Origin: Pseudomonas anguilliseptica
GTDB taxonomy: Bacteria > Pseudomonadota > Gammaproteobacteria > Pseudomonadales > Pseudomonadaceae
DNA: 64,000 nucleotides
Assembly (NCBI RefSeq): GCF_021375795.1
Contig: NZ_JAEIOI010000002.1
Location: 62,001 to 126,000 of the forward strand
Reading direction: 5' to 3'
In this document: piece by piece, positions 45,522-55,649 of the stretch
Layout: each line of letters begins with the position of its first letter
How positions within the stretch are numbered: position 1 is the first letter of the stretch
Made by a program: the position numbers and the translations under genes
The notes under the pieces: model-generated
What the model saw: only the letters and a program-made list of their open reading frames with translations
Told to the model about the DNA's origin: nothing
Databases searched by the model: none

Positions 45522-45563
45522 TCCCAACAGGCATGCCCATCGGCATCGCAATCGGAAGCGTCC

Positions 45564-46478
45564 ATGCATATCCAGATTCTTGGCTCCGCCGCCGGCGGTG
45601 GCTTCCCCCAGTGGAACTGCAACTGCCGTAACTGCCGTGGCGTGCGCGCGGGCAGCGTGCGGGCGCAGCCACGTACCCAGTCTTCGATTGCCCTGAGTGA
45701 CAATGGCCAGGACTGGATCCTGTGCAACGCCTCGCCGGATATCCGCGTACAGATCGAAGCCTTTCCTGCGCTCAACCCGGCGCGTCGGCTGCGCGACAGC
45801 GCGATTGCCGGAATCATCCTGCTCGACAGCCAGATCGATCACACCACTGGCCTGCTGACCCTGCGCGAAGGCTGCCCGCATCAGGTCTGGTGCAGCGAGA
45901 TGGTGCATCAGGACCTGACCAGCGGCTTTCCCCTGTTCAATATGCTCAGCCACTGGAATGGCGGCTTGCAGCACAACCTGATTGCCCTCGATGGCGAGCC
46001 GTTCAGCATTGCGGCCTGTGCCAACTTGTCGATCACGGCCGTGCCGCTGCGCAGCAGTGCACCGCCGTATTCACCGCACCGTGGCAACCCGCATCCGGGC
46101 GACAACATTGGTTTGTTTGTCGAGGATCGCCGCACCGGCAGCACGCTGTTCTATGCCCCCGGTCTGGGTCAGGTTGATGAACCGTTGCTGGCCTGGATGC
46201 GCCGCGCCGACTGCCTGCTGGTGGACGGTACGCTGTGGCGCGATGACGAAATGCGCGTATGCGAAGTGGGCGACAAGCTCGGCAGCGAGATGGGCCACCT
46301 GTGCCAGAGCGGCCCCGGCGGCATGATCGAGGTGCTCGATGGCCTGCCATCCGCGCGCAAGATCCTTATTCATATCAACAACACCAACCCGATTCTCGAC
46401 CTGGATTCGCCTGAGCGCGCTGAACTCGACGCGCACGGTATCGAGGTCGCGTTTGATGGCATGAGCATCGTTTTGTAG
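45564..46478 (+). CDS. pqqB: PQQ biosynthesis protein PqqB
   Basis: A 304-residue metallo-beta-lactamase-fold iron hydroxylase acting on the tyrosine-derived part of the PQQ precursor. Motifs: [20 protein letters not shown], a zinc-type cysteine cluster CNCRNCRG, and [11 protein letters not shown] in place of the classic HxHxDH. Its TAG stop lies within the REP element starting at 46475. First enzyme gene of pqqBCDE. Confidence 0.96.
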   Translation: MHIQILGSAAGGGFPQWNCNCRNCRGVRAGSVRAQPRTQSSIALSDNGQDWILCNASPDIRVQIEAFPALNPARRLRDSAIAGIILLDSQIDHTTGLLTLREGCPHQVWCSEMVHQDLTSGFPLFNMLSHWNGGLQHNLIALDGEPFSIAACANLSITAVPLRSSAPPYSPHRGNPHPGDNIGLFVEDRRTGSTLFYAPGLGQVDEPLLAWMRRADCLLVDGTLWRDDEMRVCEVGDKLGSEMGHLCQSGPGGMIEVLDGLPSARKILIHINNTNPILDLDSPERAELDAHGIEVAFDGMSIVL

Positions 46479-46532
46479 GGCGCCCAGGCCGTGCGCACCT
46501 CAACGAATGCGGGTGCGCAAGGCGCACCCTAC
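46475..46532. repeat. REP-like element spanning the pqqB stop codon
   Basis: Inverted pair GTAGGGCGCCC ... GTGCGCAC and GGTGCGCAAGGCGCACCCTA, 58 bp, between pqqB and pqqC. The TAG of its first four bases (46476-46478) is the pqqB stop codon. Confidence 0.8.
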
Positions 46533-46555
46533 GGCAACGCGTATTGGAGATACTG

Positions 46556-47308
46556 ATGAGCCAACCCGCCATGAGCCCTGCCGAGTTTGAGCAGGCCTTG
46601 CGCGCCAAGGGCGCGTACTACCACATTCACCACCCGTTTCATCAGGCGATGTATGCCGGCCACGCCAGCCGTGAGCAGATTCAAGGGTGGGTGGCCAATC
46701 GCTTCTACTATCAACTGAACATCCCGCTCAAGGATGCGGCGATCCTGGCCAACTGCGCTGATCGCGACACGCGCCGTGAATGGCTGCAACGCATTCTTGA
46801 CCACGACGGTGCGCAGGGCGAGGAGGGTGGTATCGAAGCCTGGCTGCGCCTGGCCGAAGCCGTGGGCCTTGAGCGCGAGCAGGTGCTGTCGCAAGAGCTG
46901 GTGTTGCCCGGCGTACGCTTTGCTGTGGATGCCTACGTCAATTTCGCCCGCCGCGCGTCCTGGCAGGAAGCCGCCAGCAGCTCGCTGACCGAACTGTTCG
47001 CTCCGCAAATCCACCAGTCACGCCTGGACAGCTGGCCGCAGCATTACCCCTGGATCGATGCCGAGGGTTACCGCTATTTCCGCACGCGGCTGCAGCAGGC
47101 ACGTCGCGATGTCGAGCATGGCCTGCGTATCACCCTGGAACACTACCGCACCCGTGAAGCCCAGGAGCGCATGCTGGAAATCCTGCAATTCAAGCTCGAT
47201 GTGCTGTGGAGCATGCTCGACGCCATGAGCATGGCCTACCAGCTGGAGCGCGCGCCGTATCACACGGTGACCGCCGAGCGCGTCTGGCATCGGGGGATTG
47301 CGCTATGA
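46556..47308 (+). CDS. pqqC: Pyrroloquinoline-quinone synthase PqqC
   Basis: Cofactor-less oxidase performing the final ring closure and eight-electron oxidation to PQQ. ATG 46556 ([19 protein letters not shown]) gives 250 residues. Motifs: [49 protein letters not shown] with active-site His and Arg, and [18 protein letters not shown]. Usual length. Confidence 0.97.
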   Translation: MSQPAMSPAEFEQALRAKGAYYHIHHPFHQAMYAGHASREQIQGWVANRFYYQLNIPLKDAAILANCADRDTRREWLQRILDHDGAQGEEGGIEAWLRLAEAVGLEREQVLSQELVLPGVRFAVDAYVNFARRASWQEAASSSLTELFAPQIHQSRLDSWPQHYPWIDAEGYRYFRTRLQQARRDVEHGLRITLEHYRTREAQERMLEILQFKLDVLWSMLDAMSMAYQLERAPYHTVTAERVWHRGIAL

Positions 47309-47321
47309 GCCACAGACAAGC

Positions 47322-47341
47322 GGTGTGCACGGCGCACCCTA
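47322..47341. repeat. Half REP-like element between pqqC and pqqD
   Basis: GGTGTGCACGGCGCACCCTA, one arm of the GTAGGGTGCGC family, in the 85-base gap between pqqC and pqqD. Confidence 0.6.
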
Positions 47342-47393
47342 TGGTTGGACGTTATGTCGGGCGCGCCGCATTCACCGCAACGGAGCCGAAATT

Positions 47394-47672
47394 ATGACTG
47401 CCACCATCCTGCCCACTATCCCCGCCATTCGCCGTGGCTTTCGCCTGCAATTCGAACCGGCCCAGGGTTGCCATGTGTTGCTCTACCCGGAAGGCATGAT
47501 CAAGCTCAACGACAGCGCCAGTGAGATTCTCCAGCAGGTCGATGGCAAGCGCTCGGTGGCTGAGATTATTGAAAGCCTGCACCAGCGTTTCCCGGATGTA
47601 CCGGGGATCGACGAAGACATCCTCGCCTTTATGGAGGTCGCCAGTGCTCAGTTCTGGATCGAGCTTCGCTAA
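47394..47672 (+). CDS. pqqD: PQQ biosynthesis chaperone PqqD
   Basis: A 92-residue RiPP recognition element that binds PqqA and presents it to PqqE. ATG 47394 ([20 protein letters not shown]); motifs [20 protein letters not shown] and [19 protein letters not shown] match the winged-helix peptide-binding domain. An upstream in-frame extension to 47298 is encoded by a repeat and is rejected. It overlaps pqqE by 29 bases. Confidence 0.95.
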   Translation: MTATILPTIPAIRRGFRLQFEPAQGCHVLLYPEGMIKLNDSASEILQQVDGKRSVAEIIESLHQRFPDVPGIDEDILAFMEVASAQFWIELR

Positions 47673-48798
47673 AGCAGGTCATGAACCAGGGCCGCCGCTG
47701 TGGTTGCTGGCTGAACTGACCTACCGCTGCCCGCTGCAATGCCCGTACTGCTCCAACCCGCTGGATTTCGCCCAGCAGGGCGCCGAGCTGAGCACTGCCG
47801 AGTGGATCGAGGTATTCCGCCAGGCGCGTGAGCTGGGTGCTGCACAACTGGGTTTTTCCGGCGGCGAGCCGCTGGTACGCCAGGACCTGGCCGAGCTGAT
47901 CAAGGCCGCGCGTGATCTGGGTTACTACACCAACCTGATCACCTCCGGCATCGGTCTGACCGAGACGCGTATTGCCGAATTCTCCGAGGCTGGGCTGGAC
48001 CATATCCAGATCAGCTTTCAGGCCGCCGACGAGGAAGTGAACAACCTGCTGGCCGGCTCGAAAAAGGCTTTCGCTCACAAGCTGGCCATGGCCCGTGCGG
48101 TCAAGTCCCATGGCTATCCGATGGTGCTGAACTTCGTCACCCACCGACACAACATCGACAATATCGAGCGGATCATCGAGCTGTGCCTGGAGCTGGAAGC
48201 AGATTTCGTCGAACTCGCCACCTGCCAGTTCTATGGCTGGGCCGAACTGAACCGCGCAGGGTTGCTGCCGACCCGCGCCCAGCTGGAGCGCGCCGAACGC
48301 ATCACCAATCAGTGGCGCGACAAGCTGGCGGCCGAGAATCACCCGTGCAAGCTGATCTTCGTCACCCCGGACTATTATGAGGAGCGTCCCAAGGCCTGCA
48401 TGAACGGCTGGGGCAACCTGTTCCTCGACATCACCCCGGACGGCACCGCGTTGCCGTGTCATAGCGCGCGGCAACTGCCGGTGCAGTTTCCCAATGTGCG
48501 CGAGCACAGCCTCGAACATATCTGGCGGCATTCCTTCGGTTTCAACCGCTTCCGTGGTGACGAATGGATGCCCGAACCATGTCGCAGCTGTGACGAGAAA
48601 CACAAGGATTTCGGCGGCTGTCGCTGTCAGGCCTTCATGCTCACCGGCGATGCCAGTAACGCCGATCCGGTATGCAGCAAGTCGGCGCACCATGGCGTGA
48701 TTCTCGCTGCACGCCAGCAGGCCGATGAAGCGCCACTGGGGCTGGAGGCCCTGCAGTATCGCAATGAGAAGGCCTCGCGGATCATATGCAAGGCCTGA
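47644..48798 (+). CDS. pqqE: PqqA peptide cyclase PqqE (radical SAM)
   Basis: Radical-SAM/SPASM enzyme forming the Glu-Tyr carbon-carbon bond in PqqA. GTG at 47644 lies six bases after GGAGG inside pqqD, giving 384 residues. The SAM cluster is CPLQCPYC ([15 protein letters not shown]), followed by [17 protein letters not shown] cysteines are visible in [25 protein letters not shown] and VCSKSAHH. Its stop overlaps the start of pqqH by 13 bases. Confidence 0.96.
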   Translation: MLSSGSSFAKAGHEPGPPLWLLAELTYRCPLQCPYCSNPLDFAQQGAELSTAEWIEVFRQARELGAAQLGFSGGEPLVRQDLAELIKAARDLGYYTNLITSGIGLTETRIAEFSEAGLDHIQISFQAADEEVNNLLAGSKKAFAHKLAMARAVKSHGYPMVLNFVTHRHNIDNIERIIELCLELEADFVELATCQFYGWAELNRAGLLPTRAQLERAERITNQWRDKLAAENHPCKLIFVTPDYYEERPKACMNGWGNLFLDITPDGTALPCHSARQLPVQFPNVREHSLEHIWRHSFGFNRFRGDEWMPEPCRSCDEKHKDFGGCRCQAFMLTGDASNADPVCSKSAHHGVILAARQQADEAPLGLEALQYRNEKASRIICKA

Positions 48799-50654
48799 CC
48801 GACCCCGACGCAATCTGGAGTGCCGAGCAGGCCGCAGCGGCCAGCGCGGACTTCGCCGAGCTGCATGCTGCCCACGGCGGAGTGCTGTGGGTGGCGTTTG
48901 ATCCGCTGCTGGCGCGTTGTGGGTTGTTCTTTTGCCGTGATGGTGTCGTGACTGAACTGACCCCGCCGGGGTTCTCCGTACGCAGCCGGGTTTACGAATA
49001 CGGCGGCGGTGCGTGCTGTGCCACGGAGCAGGGCGTGGCCTTCGTCAATGAAAATGATCAGCAGATTTACCTGATCGATATCACCGAGGGCGGTGGTGCG
49101 TATGGCGCACCCTGCGCGGTGACCGACTCGCCCAACTGCCGTTATGGTGACCTGTGTTTTGTGCCTGCCTGGCAGGCGCTGCTGGCCGTGGAGGAAAGCC
49201 ATGAAGGCGGCGCGGTGGTGCATCGCCTGGTGCGTATTGGCCTGACGGGCAAGCGCGAGGTACTGGTCGAAGGCGCTGATTTTTACGCCGCGCCAGTGGC
49301 CAATACCGATGGTCAGCGGTTGGCCTGGATCGAATGGGATCGCCCTGATCAGCCCTGGGTTGCCACACGCCTGTGCCAACGTAAGTCGGGCGAGCGTACC
49401 CAAGTGCTGGCCGGGCAAGGGCGTGATCAATCGTTGCAGCAGCCGCGTTTCGATGTGCAGGGCCAGTTGTGGGTGCTGAGCGACAAGGCGGGTTGGTGGC
49501 AGCCCAGGTGCGTTGATAAACAGCATGATGCACGCGCTGCGCCCTTTGATCATGCTCCCGCGCCCTGGCAACTGGGTGGCCGAACCTACCTGCCGCTGGA
49601 AAACGGCGAACTGTTGCTGACGCGTTTCGAGCAAGGCACAGGCGTTCTCGTAGGGTGCGCTATGCGCACCGGTTGTTTTGCTGCCGAGACTGATGGTGCG
49701 CACGGCGCACCCTACGAGCGGCAACTCGCCGAGTACTTCACGCGTTTTCGCAGCCTGGCCGCCGATGCCGCTTATTTCTATTGCATCGCTGCCGCACCGG
49801 ATCGCCTGCCGGCGGTGCTGGCGATTAGCCGAGGCGATGGTACGGTGCAGATACTGGCTGGTGGTGAACAGCCACTGGGCGAGGAACAACTGTCCCGCCC
49901 CCAACCATTTAACTGCGAGGTGGGTGAAGGCGAACGCAGCCACGGTTTTTTCTACTCGCCGGTATCAACCGGGGAGCGCCCGCCGCTGGTGATCTTTCTG
50001 CATGGCGGCCCCACCTCGGCTTGCTACCCGGTGTTCGACCCGCGTATCGCCTTCTGGACCCTGCGCGGCTACGCCGTGCTCGACCTCAATTACCGTGGCA
50101 GCAGCGGCTATGGTCGCGCCTATCGTCTGCGTCTGGCTGCGCAGTGGGGCGAGCTGGAGGTCGAGGACATTCGCGGCTCTATCGATGCGCTGGCCGCTGC
50201 TGGTCGTATTGATCCGCAACGCGTGTTCGTACGCGGCGCCAGCGCGGGGGGCTTCAGCGCGCTGCGGGCTTTGGTCGAGCTGCCGCCGCTTCGTGGGGGT
50301 GCCAGCCTCTATGGCGTCAGTGACCCGCTGGCGCTGCGCAGGCAGACCCACAAGTTCGAGGCGGATTACCTCGACTGGCTGATTGGCCACCCGGAGCAGG
50401 ATGCCGAACGCTACCGGGAGCGCACCCCCCTGGTGCAGGCCGAGCGGATCATGGCACCGGTTATTTTCTTCCAGGGCGCGCTGGATGCCGTGGTGGTACC
50501 GAGCCAGACCGAGGCCATGGTCGAAGCATTACGCCAGCGTGGGTTGCCGGTGGAATATCAGCTGTTCGCCGACGAACGCCACGGTTTCCGTCAGGCCGCC
50601 AATCTGGCCGCTGCGTTGCGTGCCGAATATGGGTTTTATCAGCAGTTGAGCTGA
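48786..50654 (+). CDS. pqqH: S9-family serine peptidase PqqH/PqqM type
   Basis: A 622-residue prolyl-oligopeptidase-type enzyme, cytosolic, with an N-terminal propeller and a C-terminal alpha/beta hydrolase domain. Nucleophile S486 ([12 protein letters not shown]), Asp in [13 protein letters not shown] and His in [12 protein letters not shown]; oxyanion region [12 protein letters not shown]. In Pseudomonas such a gene follows pqqE (PA1990). A full 66-bp REP-like element (49650-49715) and a half copy (49093) are translated within the propeller domain, giving atypical Cys/Gly-rich segments. Confidence 0.9.
   Translation: MQGLTDPDAIWSAEQAAAASADFAELHAAHGGVLWVAFDPLLARCGLFFCRDGVVTELTPPGFSVRSRVYEYGGGACCATEQGVAFVNENDQQIYLIDITEGGGAYGAPCAVTDSPNCRYGDLCFVPAWQALLAVEESHEGGAVVHRLVRIGLTGKREVLVEGADFYAAPVANTDGQRLAWIEWDRPDQPWVATRLCQRKSGERTQVLAGQGRDQSLQQPRFDVQGQLWVLSDKAGWWQPRCVDKQHDARAAPFDHAPAPWQLGGRTYLPLENGELLLTRFEQGTGVLVGCAMRTGCFAAETDGAHGAPYERQLAEYFTRFRSLAADAAYFYCIAAAPDRLPAVLAISRGDGTVQILAGGEQPLGEEQLSRPQPFNCEVGEGERSHGFFYSPVSTGERPPLVIFLHGGPTSACYPVFDPRIAFWTLRGYAVLDLNYRGSSGYGRAYRLRLAAQWGELEVEDIRGSIDALAAAGRIDPQRVFVRGASAGGFSALRALVELPPLRGGASLYGVSDPLALRRQTHKFEADYLDWLIGHPEQDAERYRERTPLVQAERIMAPVIFFQGALDAVVVPSQTEAMVEALRQRGLPVEYQLFADERHGFRQAANLAAALRAEYGFYQQLS
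49650..49715. repeat. In-frame REP-like element inside pqqH
   Basis: 66 bp bounded by GTAGGGTGCGC and GGCGCACCCTAC within the coding sequence. It is exactly 22 codons, adds the segment [19 protein letters not shown] and neighbours, and creates no stop. A half element GGTGCGTATGGCGCACC lies at 49095-49112 in the same gene. Confidence 0.8.
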
Positions 50655-50744
50655 GCGCAGGTCGCATTGCATAAACCGAGCAATGCAGTAGGCTGGCGCA
50701 TACCTCGCTTAACCTATTCCATAACAACAAGAACAGGCCGTTGT

Positions 50745-51908
50745 ATGAGCCACACCCTCAGCCAGTTACGTAAATTCGTTTCACCGGAAATCATTTTTGG
50801 TGCCGGTTGCCGGCACAACGTTGCCAACTACGCCAGTACCTTTGGTGCGCGTAAGGTGCTGGTGGTGTCCGACCCCGGCGTGGTTGCCGCCGGCTGGGTC
50901 GCGGATGTTGAAGCCAGCCTGCAGGCGCAGAATATCGACTACTGCCTGTACACCGATGTATCGCCCAACCCACGGGTTGAAGAGGTGATGCTCGGCGCGG
51001 AAATCTACCGGGCCAACGCCTGCAACGTGATCGTTGCCATTGGTGGCGGCAGCCCGATGGACTGCGCCAAAGGCATCGGTATTGCCGTCGCTCACGGCCG
51101 CAGCATTCTCGAATTCGAAGGCGTGGACACCATCCGTGTGCCCAGCCCGCCGCTGATCCTGATTCCCACCACCGCCGGCACCTCGGCCGACGTGTCGCAG
51201 TTCGTGATCATCTCCAACCAGCAGGAACGGATGAAGTTCTCCATCGTCAGCAAGGCGGTAGTGCCGGATGTATCGCTGATCGACCCGGAAACCACCCTGA
51301 GCATGGATCCGTTCCTCAGCGCCTGTACCGGCATCGATGCACTGGTGCATGCCATCGAAGCCTTCGTTTCCACCGGCAGTGGCCCGCTCACCGATACCCA
51401 TGCGCTGGAGGCCATGCGCCTGATCAATGGCAACCTGGTGCAGATGATTGCCACGCCGAACGACATCGCCCTGCGCGAGAAGATCATGCTCGGCAGTATG
51501 CAGGCCGGGTTGGCGTTCTCCAATGCGATTCTCGGCGCGGTGCATGCCATGAGCCACAGCCTCGGCGGCTTTCTCGATCTGCCCCATGGCATGTGCAATG
51601 CGGCGCTGGTCGAGCATGTGGTGGCGTTCAACTACAGCGCCGCACCCGAGCGTTTCAGCATGGTTGCGCAAACCCTTGGTATTGATGTGCGCGGGCTCAA
51701 CCACAACCAGATCCGCCAGCGGCTGGTAGAGCATCTGGTGACCTTCAAGAAGTCCGTAGGCTTTCATGAAACCCTCAAGCTGCACGGGGTTTCCAGCTCC
51801 GATATTCCTTTCCTCTCGCGGCATGCCATGGAAGACCCGTGCATCCTGACCAACCCGCGTGAGTCCAGTCAGCGTGATGTCGAGGTCGTGTATGGCGAAG
51901 CCCTCTGA
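50745..51908 (+). CDS. ercA: Iron-containing alcohol dehydrogenase ErcA
   Basis: A 387-residue group III (Fe-type) alcohol dehydrogenase. ATG 50745 (MSHTLSQLRKFVSPEIIFG). NAD site VIVAIGGGSPMDCAKGI; metal-ligand region GAVHAMSHSLGGFLDLPHGM (two His), with Asp/His in TGIDALVHAIEAF. In P. aeruginosa ErcA is required for regulation of ethanol oxidation rather than bulk flux, and it is paired with ercS as here: the kinase start overlaps its end by 17 bases. Confidence 0.94.
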   Translation: MSHTLSQLRKFVSPEIIFGAGCRHNVANYASTFGARKVLVVSDPGVVAAGWVADVEASLQAQNIDYCLYTDVSPNPRVEEVMLGAEIYRANACNVIVAIGGGSPMDCAKGIGIAVAHGRSILEFEGVDTIRVPSPPLILIPTTAGTSADVSQFVIISNQQERMKFSIVSKAVVPDVSLIDPETTLSMDPFLSACTGIDALVHAIEAFVSTGSGPLTDTHALEAMRLINGNLVQMIATPNDIALREKIMLGSMQAGLAFSNAILGAVHAMSHSLGGFLDLPHGMCNAALVEHVVAFNYSAAPERFSMVAQTLGIDVRGLNHNQIRQRLVEHLVTFKKSVGFHETLKLHGVSSSDIPFLSRHAMEDPCILTNPRESSQRDVEVVYGEAL

Positions 51909-53640
51909 TTTGCCGCAGTCGCAGAGCGAGGCCCTTGCCGGCCTGCTGGGGCTGGGCAGTCATTCGGCACGCAAAAGCCATTACCCCGAGCTATTGGCGC
52001 GCCTGGAGGAGCTGGAAACCGAGCGCAACCGCTACAAATGGTTGTTCGAGCATGCTGTGCACGGGATTTTCCAGGCCAGCCTGCAGGACGGCCTGCTCGC
52101 CGCCAATCCAGCCCTGGCGCGCATGCTGGGGTACGACGATCCGCAGCAGGTGCTCTGGTCGCTGACGGGCTTGGCCAACTATCTGTTTGTTGGCGGTGTC
52201 GCCGAGCTGGAGCATATACGCAGCGTGCTGGCCCATGAGCCTGGGCTGTTTGGCTATGAAACCCAGCTGCGCCGCCGTGACGGCAGCGTGATCGACGTGC
52301 TGATGAACCTGCTGCTCAAACCCGATGAGAACGGCCTGTTCGAAGGTTTTGTCGCTGATATCACCGAGCGCAAACAGGCCCAGCAACGCCTGCAACAACT
52401 CAATGACGAACTGGAACAACGGGTCGGTGCGCGCACCGGTGAGTTGCAGGAGGCCAACCGCAACCTGTTGCAGCAGATTGTCGAGCGCAAGCGGATCGAG
52501 AAGGCCCTGCGCGAGGCGCGTGATGCGGCCGAAGAGGCCAACCGCAGCAAGGACAAGTACCTGGCCGCCGCCAGCCATGACTTGCTACAGCCGTTGAATG
52601 CCGCGCGCCTGCTGATCTCGACCCTGCGCGAACGCCGCCTGCCGGCCAGTGAGCAGAACCTGGTGGAGCGCACTCACCAGGCATTGGAAGGCGCCGAAGA
52701 CCTGCTTACCGATCTGCTGGACATTGCCCGCCTGGATCAGGCGGCGATCAAACCTGATCTGGACGTCTACAGCCTCGACGAGCTGCTCGCACCGCTGGCC
52801 TCGGAGTTTCAGCCGGTGGCAGCTGCAGCAGGGCTGCAACTGCGCGTACGCCATGGCGAGCACCTGCTCAATACTGACCTGCGCCTGCTCACGCGCATCC
52901 TGCGTAATTTTCTCAGCAACGCCTGCCGTTATACCGAGCAGGGTCGTGTGCTGCTTGGCGCGCGCAAGCGTGGCGCGTATGTCGAATTGCAGGTGTGGGA
53001 CAGCGGCAGCGGGATTGCCGAAGACCAGTTGCAAAGCATCTTCCTTGAATTCAATCAGCTGAATGTTGGCCGCGCCGCCGAGCGCAAGGGCGTGGGCCTG
53101 GGCCTGGCGATTGTCGAGCGGATTGCACGCATCCTCGGTTACCCGATCAAGGTGCGTTCGCAACCAGGACGTGGCTCGGTGTTCAGCATTCAGGTGCCAC
53201 TGGCCAGCGGCAGCCAGTCGCGCACATTGGCAGCGCCGATGCCGCCACAACAGCGTCTGGGGGATCCGCTGCCAGGGCGGCGATTGCTGGTGCTGGATAA
53301 CGAGCTGAGCATTCTGCACAGCATGAAAGCACTGCTGGAGCAGTGGGGCTGCGAAGTACTGACCGCCACCGATCAGACCACTGCGTTGCAGGTGCTTGGC
53401 CGGCAGGCACCGGAGCTGATCCTGGCCGACTTCCACCTCGACCATGGGGTGGTCGGCAGCCAGGTGGTGGAGCACTTGCGTGAGCACTTCGGGGTGACGA
53501 TTCCTGCGGTGATGATTACCGCTGATCGCAGCGATCAGTGCCGTCGTGAACTGCACGGCATGGGTGTGCCTCTGCTCAACAAACCAGTCAAACCCGGCAA
53601 GCTGCGCGCGGTGCTGAGCCAGATCCTGCAGGGTGTTTAA
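51892..53640 (+). CDS. ercS: Hybrid sensor histidine kinase ErcS
   Basis: A 582-residue soluble hybrid kinase. Order: PAS (about 45-165, with FEHAVHGIFQASLQDG and GFVADITERK), coiled coil (165-220), HisKA with H229 (AAASHDLLQPLNAAR), ATPase (RNFLSNACRYTEQG, WDSGSGIAED, GVGLGLAIVERIA) and C-terminal receiver (ELILADFHLDHG). ATG 51892 with GAGG upstream. The kinase core is closely similar to that at 20061, so the two are paralogues. No membrane segment: the signal is probably cytosolic. Confidence 0.92.
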   Translation: MAKPSDLPQSQSEALAGLLGLGSHSARKSHYPELLARLEELETERNRYKWLFEHAVHGIFQASLQDGLLAANPALARMLGYDDPQQVLWSLTGLANYLFVGGVAELEHIRSVLAHEPGLFGYETQLRRRDGSVIDVLMNLLLKPDENGLFEGFVADITERKQAQQRLQQLNDELEQRVGARTGELQEANRNLLQQIVERKRIEKALREARDAAEEANRSKDKYLAAASHDLLQPLNAARLLISTLRERRLPASEQNLVERTHQALEGAEDLLTDLLDIARLDQAAIKPDLDVYSLDELLAPLASEFQPVAAAAGLQLRVRHGEHLLNTDLRLLTRILRNFLSNACRYTEQGRVLLGARKRGAYVELQVWDSGSGIAEDQLQSIFLEFNQLNVGRAAERKGVGLGLAIVERIARILGYPIKVRSQPGRGSVFSIQVPLASGSQSRTLAAPMPPQQRLGDPLPGRRLLVLDNELSILHSMKALLEQWGCEVLTATDQTTALQVLGRQAPELILADFHLDHGVVGSQVVEHLREHFGVTIPAVMITADRSDQCRRELHGMGVPLLNKPVKPGKLRAVLSQILQGV

Positions 53641-53658
53641 GCGCCGGCACGTGTTCGT

Positions 53659-55512
53659 TTACCCGTTGGCCAGCACTGCGCGGTTACGGCCCTGGGTCTT
53701 GGCTTGGTAGAGCGCGGCATCTGCCTGTTGCAGGAGCATGCTGGCGGTGTGCTCGGCACTGGGGATCACGGCCGCTACGCCCATGCTGACGCTCACGTAG
53801 CCGCTGGGGGCCTGGCTGTGTGGCAAGGCCAGCGCGGCAATTGCCTGGATTACTCGATTGGCAATCTCCAGTGCACCCTGGGCATCGGTCATCGGTGCGA
53901 TAAATACAAATTCCTCGCCGCCGTAGCGCGCCACCCGATCACTGGCGCGGCTCACCGTGGCGGCCAGGGTTTGCGCAATCTGCCGCAGGCAGGCGTCACC
54001 TGCCGGGTGGCCGTAGTGGTCGTTGTAGCGTTTGAACCAGTCCACATCGAGTATGGCCAGGGCCAAGGGGTGGCCCTGGCGCACGGCGCGCTGCCATTCC
54101 TGTTGCAGGATGCTGTCGAAATGACGGCGGTTGGCGATACCGGTCAGGCTGTCGGTAAGGCTCAGGGTTTCCAGCTTGCTGTTGAGCAGCTGCAATTCAT
54201 CGGTGCGCTGCGCCACCCGTTGTTCCAGCTCGCGCTCGGAGCTTTTCAAGGTGTCCACCAATTGCTGCTGTGCGTGCAGCAGCTGTTCCTGCACCCTGGC
54301 CTTGTCACGGCGCATGACGTTGAAGCGGTCGGCCAGGGCGAAGGCCAGCAGGAGCATTTCCATCGCCGAACCGAGTTGGATGCCATCCACGGTAAAGGCA
54401 TTGGTAGGCACAATGCCCATGGCCCGCAGGGTGGTCATCGCGCCCCCGAGCATCAGCAGGGCAAAGGCTGCGAGAAAGAAATAGGCGCTGCGCTGACGCT
54501 TGATGGCGCAGGCCACCACCACCGCAAGAATCACCAGCACATTGCTCAGGTACAGCAGGATTGCCGCACGCGCCAGCATTGGCAGAGCCAGGGCATAGGC
54601 CAGTGGGGTGAGGGCAAAGAATACAATCAGACCGAGTAGCAGGCGGTCCACCCTGGGTAGCAACTGATCCGTGCGCAGCATGCGCCGCATAAACAGCATC
54701 AGTGCACTGACCGTCAGGGAGGCACCGGAGTAGTAGGCCGCGTTGGAGTCGAGGAACGTGCCACCTGGCAGAAACTCGCCCACCAGCCCGTTCTTGATGG
54801 CCAGTGTGCAGACCATGCAGGCGACAAAGGCCACATACAGCAGGTAGGTGCGATCGCGCAGGGCGACAAACAGCATCAGGTTGAACAGGATCATCGCGCT
54901 GGCAATACCGAAGTACCAGGCCTGAACCAGGTAGTCGTCACGCTCGTGCAGGTGGAACGCTGCTTCGGACCACAGCCGTAACGGTACCAGCAGGCCGACG
55001 CTGGAATGCACGCGCAGGTACACCACCTGCTCACTGTCAGGCGGCAGGCTCAGCGGGAATACGAAGTTGCGGCTGGGGTACAGGCGTGGGGTGGCAGTAT
55101 CACAGCCCGTGGTGTAGCTCTGATAGTGGCCTTGGGCATCCGGCAGATAGGCCTGGACATGCGAGATACGCGGGTTTTCCACCACCAGCATATGCGCTAG
55201 CGACTGTCTGCTGCTGTTACGCAGAGTCAGCCGCAGCCAGTAGGCCGAACGGGTAAACCCCAGGGCCAGGGAGCTGCTGGCTGGCAGATCTCCACGAAAG
55301 CGCGCGGCCTGCTCGGGCGCCTGTACATCGGCCAGGCTTAGGCTGTGCTCAGGGTCTTCCAGCAGGGCGACATATTGGGTGAGTGACAGCGGCTCGCTCG
55401 GCATCACGCTGACGTCCACCACCTGCGCGCGAGCCCAAGCAGGAGCTGCCAGATAGATCAGACAGGTCAGCAACCAGGTGCTCAGCCACTGACGAACGCG
55501 TGGGGTGTGCAT
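53659..55512 (-). CDS. 7TMR-DISM diguanylate cyclase
   Basis: A 617-residue membrane protein: signal peptide (ending ARAQ), periplasmic 7TMR-DISMED2-like sensor domain (about 30-180), seven transmembrane helices (about 185-390), coiled coil (about 400-450) and GGDEF domain with active-site ARYGGEEFVF. An inhibitory RxxD site is not obvious. It makes cyclic di-GMP in response to an extracellular cue. It converges on ercS and ends the PQQ island. Confidence 0.93.
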   Translation of the reverse strand: MHTPRVRQWLSTWLLTCLIYLAAPAWARAQVVDVSVMPSEPLSLTQYVALLEDPEHSLSLADVQAPEQAARFRGDLPASSSLALGFTRSAYWLRLTLRNSSRQSLAHMLVVENPRISHVQAYLPDAQGHYQSYTTGCDTATPRLYPSRNFVFPLSLPPDSEQVVYLRVHSSVGLLVPLRLWSEAAFHLHERDDYLVQAWYFGIASAMILFNLMLFVALRDRTYLLYVAFVACMVCTLAIKNGLVGEFLPGGTFLDSNAAYYSGASLTVSALMLFMRRMLRTDQLLPRVDRLLLGLIVFFALTPLAYALALPMLARAAILLYLSNVLVILAVVVACAIKRQRSAYFFLAAFALLMLGGAMTTLRAMGIVPTNAFTVDGIQLGSAMEMLLLAFALADRFNVMRRDKARVQEQLLHAQQQLVDTLKSSERELEQRVAQRTDELQLLNSKLETLSLTDSLTGIANRRHFDSILQQEWQRAVRQGHPLALAILDVDWFKRYNDHYGHPAGDACLRQIAQTLAATVSRASDRVARYGGEEFVFIAPMTDAQGALEIANRVIQAIAALALPHSQAPSGYVSVSMGVAAVIPSAEHTASMLLQQADAALYQAKTQGRNRAVLANG

Positions 55513-55649
55513 GTGAGCTACCGCTGAGTGGATAAAGGCAAACGCGGCGCTGGTAGAACCGGCCCATGGTTTTGCGCGGCGAGTTTACAAGAGTGGCCAG
55601 GCGTCGACCAAACGCCATTGATCCTGCGCATACCCACCGATAGCTAGGG

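Noticed and set aside
45215..46532. Repeated inverted sequences as a CRISPR array
   Set aside because: Copies are dispersed over kilobases, palindromic and not separated by uniform spacers; no cas genes are present.
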